Source: Veillonellaceae bacterium | GTDB taxonomy: Bacteria > Bacillota > Negativicutes > Veillonellales > Veillonellaceae | NCBI GenBank assembly: GCA_900765165.1 | Contig: CAAFQR010000100.1 | Location: 1-25,067 of the forward strand | Direction of reading: 5' to 3' | DNA length: 25,067 nt | Shown: one piece after another, positions 21,895 to 25,067 of the stretch | How positions within the stretch are numbered: the stretch's first letter is position 1 | How the letters are laid out: each line of letters begins with the position of its first letter | The notes under the pieces: model-generated | What the model was told of the DNA's origin: nothing | The model's database searches: none | What the model saw: only the letters and a program-made list of their open reading frames with translations | Made by a program: the position numbers and the translations under genes

Positions 21895-21936
21895 TTGAAT
21901 ATGTGTTCAAACTATGTGTTCAGAATATGTTATAAT
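21895..21936 (+). promoter_or_regulatory. Promoter region of the cysteine desulfidase operon with repeated motif
   Basis: A perfect TATAAT lies at 21931-21936; the -35 is poor. Upstream, ATGTGTTCA occurs twice (21901 and 21914), about one helical turn apart, and the first copy also forms TTTGAA-N6-TTCAAA. A weak -35 with phased repeats suggests an activator, perhaps sensing cysteine. The leader of about 120 nt contains a small GTGAA/TTCAC hairpin. Confidence 0.5.
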
Positions 21937-22057
21937 TAAATTGGCTATCAATTAAATAGCTTTCGCTTGAGATAATTAACGTTTGAAATAATGTGTACGT
22001 GAAGCATAGCTTTCACAAAGGCTGTCTTCCCAGGGTATCACCGGAAAGGAGTGTTTT

Positions 22058-23299
22058 ATGGAAGAAATGTATCGTTTGCTAGAGCGTGAGGTTCGTCCGG
22101 CGTTTGGCTGTACGGAACCGATTGCGTTAGCATTTACGGCGGCTAAGGCTGTTGAGGTGTTGGGCACGTTCCCGGACCAGTTAGAAGCAGCGTGTAGTGG
22201 CAATATTATCAAGAATGCGAAAAGTGTTACGATTCCGAATTTGGAAGGCCGTAAGGGTCTGTATTATAGTTTGATTTTAGGTGCCATCGTTGGTAACGCC
22301 GATAAGGAGCTTGAGGTTCTCAATGCGTTGACGCACGATGATGTCATCCGTGCCGATGAGTTGTCGCACTCTGATTTTTGCAAGGTGTCCTTGGCGGAAG
22401 GTGTAGAGAATTTGTACATCGCCGTTACGGTAACCGGCGGCGGTCACACGGTGATGGTACGCGTAGAACGTATGCATACGAATATTACGCGTATCGAAAA
22501 GGACGGCGAGGTTATTTTTGACGCGCCGTGCGAAGCGGTGACGGCTGAGGATGTTATGGCGAAGTTTGAGGATTGCTATCAATTCGCTGAAACGGCTGAT
22601 TTCACACGGCTTAAGGAGCTCTTGGGCAAGCAGTTTGATTACAACATGGCCATTGCCGAGGAGGGCATGAAGTCGTCGTATGGTTCGAATATTGGTAAGC
22701 TGATTATCGAGGATTCGGCGAGTATTGCGGATAAGGCGCGTGCGTATGCAGCGGCTGGTTCCGATGCGCGCATGAGTGGTTGCAGTTTGCCGGTTATGAT
22801 TAACTGTGGCAGTGGCAACCAGGGGATTACGATTTCGGTGCCGATTTTGGTGTACGCTGAGGAGTATAATATCGATGAGGAGCGCCGGTATCGAGCATTG
22901 GCGTTAGCGAATGTGCTGGCGCTGTATGTTAAGCATGATATTGGCCGTCTCAGTGCGTATTGCGGCGTTGTTAGTGCGGCTTCGGCAACGGCAGCCGGCG
23001 TGGCGTATCTCATGGGCGAGTCCAAGGAGGTTATCGCGGCGACGTTGAGTAATGCGTTGGCTGGTACGTCCGGCGTGGTGTGCGATGGCGCGAAGGCGTC
23101 GTGTGCCATGAAGATTGGTATGTCGCTGGGCAATGCGCTTTTGTCGTATAAGCAGGCGAAGACGGATAATAGTTTCCAAGGCGGCGACGGCATCGTGAAG
23201 GATACGATTGATGATACGGTGAAGACGATTGGCACGATTGCGCGCGAAGGCATGCGTGAGACGGATGTGGTTATTTTACAGTCGATGCTTGAAAAATAG
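22058..23299 (+). CDS. cyuA: L-cysteine desulfidase family protein (CyuA/YhaM, UPF0597)
   Basis: A cytoplasmic Fe-S enzyme breaking L-cysteine into sulfide, ammonia and pyruvate, or a related serine dehydratase-like lyase. The 413 residues match the family length. Candidate cluster ligands are all present: Cys18 in RPAFGCTEP, Cys302 in SAYCGVV, and Cys342 in GVVCDGAKASC, with Cys349 close by. GSGNQGITISVP is the family glycine motif. GGAAAGGAG lies before the ATG. Its neighbour is a short-chain dehydrogenase in the same direction. Being oxygen-labile, the enzyme fits an anaerobe. CyuA is usually beside a cysteine-inducible regulator and a transporter (CyuR, CyuP); none is seen here. A serine-type substrate remains possible. 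Confidence 0.9.
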   Translation: MEEMYRLLEREVRPAFGCTEPIALAFTAAKAVEVLGTFPDQLEAACSGNIIKNAKSVTIPNLEGRKGLYYSLILGAIVGNADKELEVLNALTHDDVIRADELSHSDFCKVSLAEGVENLYIAVTVTGGGHTVMVRVERMHTNITRIEKDGEVIFDAPCEAVTAEDVMAKFEDCYQFAETADFTRLKELLGKQFDYNMAIAEEGMKSSYGSNIGKLIIEDSASIADKARAYAAAGSDARMSGCSLPVMINCGSGNQGITISVPILVYAEEYNIDEERRYRALALANVLALYVKHDIGRLSAYCGVVSAASATAAGVAYLMGESKEVIAATLSNALAGTSGVVCDGAKASCAMKIGMSLGNALLSYKQAKTDNSFQGGDGIVKDTIDDTVKTIGTIAREGMRETDVVILQSMLEK

Positions 23300-23371
23300 C
23301 GTTTAGTATTGCAGGTCGATTTAGATTGCGCCGGCGGTTGGCCGGTGAGGCTTGAGTTTGGAGGGATTTCG

Positions 23372-24130
23372 ATGGGCAAGAATGTGTTTATTACGGGCGC
23401 AACGTCTGGTATTGGTCGCGAAACGGCGATTGCTTTTGCAAAGCATGGCGATAATTTGTTGTTGTGCGCACGCCGCGCGGATAAGCTTGATGAAATGAAG
23501 ACGGCCTTGGAGAGTATGTACAAGGTTAAGGTAACTGTTTTTGTATTGGATGTAACGGATCGCAAGGCGGTTACGGAGATTGTGCCGCAGATGGTGGAAA
23601 AGGTTGGCGGCGTCGATATTTTGGTAAATAACGCTGGTTTGGCGCAGGGCCTGGATAGTTTCGAGGAAAGTTCCATTGATGATATGGAGACGATGATTGA
23701 TACGAATGTGAAGGGTCTTTTGTATGTAACGCGCACGGTGTTGCCGTATATGTTGAAGAAGAATGCCGGTCATATTATTAATCTTGGTTCGACGGCTGGT
23801 ATTTATGCGTATGCGAAGGGTGCTGTGTATTGCGCCACGAAGGCGGCTGTTAAGACGCTTAGTGATGGTATTCGTATTGATACGATTGCGTCGAATATTA
23901 AGGTGACGACGATTCAGCCGGGTATTGTGGAAACGCCGTTTAGCGAGGTTCGTTTCCATGGTGATAAGGAGCGCGCTGCTCAGGTGTATGCCGGTGTTGA
24001 TGCGCTTCAGCCGGAGGATATTGCGGATGTTATCCTGTACACGGCTACGCAGCCGAAGCATGTGCAGATTAGCGATGTGACCATTATGGCGACGCAGCAA
24101 GCGACGGGCTTTATGATCGCTAAGAAGTAA
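23372..24130 (+). CDS. Short-chain dehydrogenase/reductase (YdfG-like)
   Basis: An NAD(P)-dependent oxidoreductase, 252 residues from ATG 23372. The Rossmann motif TGATSGIG is at 8-15, NNAG at 86-89, and the catalytic Ser140, Tyr153 and Lys157 (YxxxK) are intact. The sequence resembles YdfG-type enzymes that oxidise 3-hydroxy acids such as L-allo-threonine or serine (INLGSTAGIYAYAKGAVYCATKAAV), but the substrate is not certain. GGAGGG ends six bases before ATG 23372; the upstream in-frame ATG 23309 would add 21 residues unlike the family and has no ribosome site. Arginines after the second strand (CARRADK) suggest NADP preference. Probably cotranscribed with cyuA (72-bp gap). Its stop lies within the left end of a large palindrome. 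Confidence 0.9.
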   Translation: MGKNVFITGATSGIGRETAIAFAKHGDNLLLCARRADKLDEMKTALESMYKVKVTVFVLDVTDRKAVTEIVPQMVEKVGGVDILVNNAGLAQGLDSFEESSIDDMETMIDTNVKGLLYVTRTVLPYMLKKNAGHIINLGSTAGIYAYAKGAVYCATKAAVKTLSDGIRIDTIASNIKVTTIQPGIVETPFSEVRFHGDKERAAQVYAGVDALQPEDIADVILYTATQPKHVQISDVTIMATQQATGFMIAKK

Positions 24131-24546
24131 CTTCTAAGCTCTTTTAAAGGCCTATTGGTAAGCCCGTCGCTTCCATTGCACTTTGTTTCGCGTAGCTTAT
24201 CATAGTGCCATATTCGTCTGGTCGTCCGACTCCACGGTATGACTAGGGTCTACAATTTTAAAATTTTTAGTTACGATGACATAAGGTAAGAGACCCGTTA
24301 TCGCAGTTGCTTGGCTGTTTCTGGCGAAAGGCCGGCGCCCCTGCGATAAACGGGTCTCTTTTTCCTTTGTGTGCATCATAAGCGTAATAAAAATTTTAAA
24401 ATTGGTAGTACTTCTAGCTGTCAATGCCGTTAGGAGTCGGACTTGTCAGTCTGCCTTGGCGACTAGCAAGCCACGCGAATATAGTATTCAACGGAATGCT
24501 TCGGGCTTACATGAAGCCATTATTAAGAGCTTTAGAAGTTACTTCT
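24123..24546. repeat. Large imperfect palindrome (about 424 bp) starting at the dehydrogenase stop codon
   Basis: The outer ends AGAAGTAACTTCTA (24123-24136) and TAGAAGTTACTTCT (24533-24546) are perfectly complementary. Moving in: AGCTCTT with AAGAGCT, GTAAGCCCG with CGGGCTTAC, TTCGCGTAGCTT with AAGCCACGCGAA, GTCCGACTCC with GGAGTCGGAC, and CAATTTTAAAATTTTT (24253-24268) perfectly with 24389-24404. The apex is the hairpin at 24288-24360. Confidence 0.88.
24286..24364. terminator. Terminator apex, copy 1 of a 75-bp repeat
   Basis: A 19-bp stem with one bulged A (24288-24306 with 24341-24360) has a 34-nt loop containing TGGCGAAAGGCC, then five T in CTCTTTTTCC. It terminates the cyuA-dehydrogenase transcript. 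The whole 75 bp recurs at 24611-24685. Confidence 0.8.
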
Positions 24547-24576
24547 GTAGCGCCATAGGCGCAAGGGAGAGTCTGT

Positions 24577-24727
24577 GCCATGTTGCAATTTTTAGTTGCT
24601 CAATTCAAAAGTAAGAGACCCGTTATCGCAGTTGCTTGGCTGTTTCTGGCGAAAGGCCATCGCCCCTGCGATAAACGGGTCTCTTTCACGTTTTGCGTAC
24701 TTAGCGCCTCAAAAATTGCAACATGGC
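24577..24727. repeat. Second palindrome with same apex but different arms
   Basis: The outer arms GCCATGTTGCAATTTTT (24577-24593) and AAAAATTGCAACATGGC (24711-24727) are perfectly complementary over 17 bp and unrelated to the arms of the preceding palindrome. Between arms and apex, AGTTGCTCAATTCAAAA matches the right side loosely. Confidence 0.85.
24611..24688. terminator. Terminator-like apex, copy 2 of the 75-bp repeat
   Basis: Identical to 24286-24360 except for two adjacent bases in the loop (GG to AT). Here only three T follow the stem. There is no gene between the copies, so its role as terminator is doubtful. Confidence 0.7.
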
Positions 24728-24827
24728 TGAGCCTCATGGAGAGTGGTGGCGAGTCAGCCTAGTCATAAGCACTAGTAGTTGGGCCTATCAGTGTACAAGA
24801 ACGATTAGGACGGCTGGCTCGTAGGCG

Positions 24828-24972
24828 AAAAGCCTGAACATAGAGCCTCAAGGGGGATGAGGTTTATGTTCTGGGAGGCGAATGGCAAAGCCATTCTGCC
24901 TCCCGTAAATTGGAAATTGAACTATGTATTTAGGATGGTAAGTATATGTTGAGGCTGTATGATGTTGTTTTT
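24828..24972. repeat. Third consecutive palindrome near the window end
   Basis: The central hairpin GGGAGGCGAATGGC (24873-24886) pairs with GCCATTCTGCCTCCC (24890-24904) over a 3-nt loop. Outer arms: AAAAGCCTGAACATAGAGCCTCAA (in two parts, 24828-24851) is largely complementary to 24949-24972. An alternative local hairpin uses GAACATAGAGCCTCA (24835-24849) with TGAGGTTTATGTTC. Weak complementarity may continue outward from 24740 to the window end. The region 24131-25067 holds no gene. Confidence 0.55.
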
Positions 24973-25067
24973 CATCTTTCATAGTCTTGTGTTGTAAGAG
25001 CTAATGCGCTTAGGGCCCGTTGGGCTCGTGTACGTATTGCCCTAGGCAGTATGACAAGGCCAACTCA

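Noticed and set aside
24369..24762. Short plus-strand open frames after the dehydrogenase
   Set aside because: They run through palindromic arms and terminator stems, with no ribosome sites or recognisable protein sequence.
1..25067. tRNA, rRNA or tmRNA genes
   Set aside because: I saw no cloverleaf with a CCA-type end, no GGTTCGAATCC-like T-arm and no rRNA-like stretch.

Overview
The window looks like chromosomal DNA from a strictly anaerobic member of the Bacillota, most likely the Negativicutes (Veillonella/Megasphaera-like). This rests on gene content only: an assimilatory sulfate cluster using an AprAB-type APS reductase, FixABCX-type electron transfer flavoproteins, an EFR1-type flavodoxin/ferredoxin fusion and an oxygen-labile cysteine desulfidase. 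The genus is not settled. By eye, the metabolic genes have moderate GC, while a probable defence pair (2872-4830), an orphan gene (1185-1727) and a nuclease/transposase gene (16523-17542) are clearly richer in A+T.

Layout. 1-500: end of a large palindrome with a terminator, plus a 92-bp direct repeat. 552-1175: TetR-family regulator with a twin operator in its promoter. 1185-1727 (-): orphan gene. 1958-2695 (-): class-I glutamine amidotransferase-like peptidase C26. 2872-4830: AAA ATPase and a small partner broken by an in-frame stop. 4866-5540 (-): nitroreductase. 5668-6432: EFR1 protein. 7031-15770: the cys cluster sbp-cysT-cysW-cysA-aprA-aprB-cysD-cysN. 16523-17542: Rpn/PDDEXK transposase-like nuclease. 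18421-21819: fixC-fixX-fixA-fixB. 22058-24130: cysteine desulfidase and a short-chain dehydrogenase. 24131-25067: no gene, but a tandem series of palindromes.

The cys cluster reads as one pathway: sulfate import (Sbp, CysT, CysW, CysA), activation to APS by CysD/CysN, and two-electron reduction of APS to sulfite by AprA/AprB. No APS kinase, PAPS reductase or sulfite reductase is visible, so sulfite must be reduced by something encoded elsewhere. The cyuA-like gene breaks cysteine down to sulfide, so cysteine synthesis and degradation lie within one 17-kb stretch. The fix genes form a separate electron-transfer unit.

The most unusual feature is a set of very large imperfect palindromes in gaps after genes or operons (centres near 80, 6655, 15990, 17960, 24325, 24650 and 24890). 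Each has a terminator-like hairpin at its apex and partly diverged complementary arms, reaching about 620 bp at 17637-18258. Two of them carry the same 32-nt apical loop in opposite orientation on either side of the Rpn-like gene. Two others share a 75-bp apex but have unrelated outer arms, each arm pair still self-complementary. I do not know a described element that matches this.
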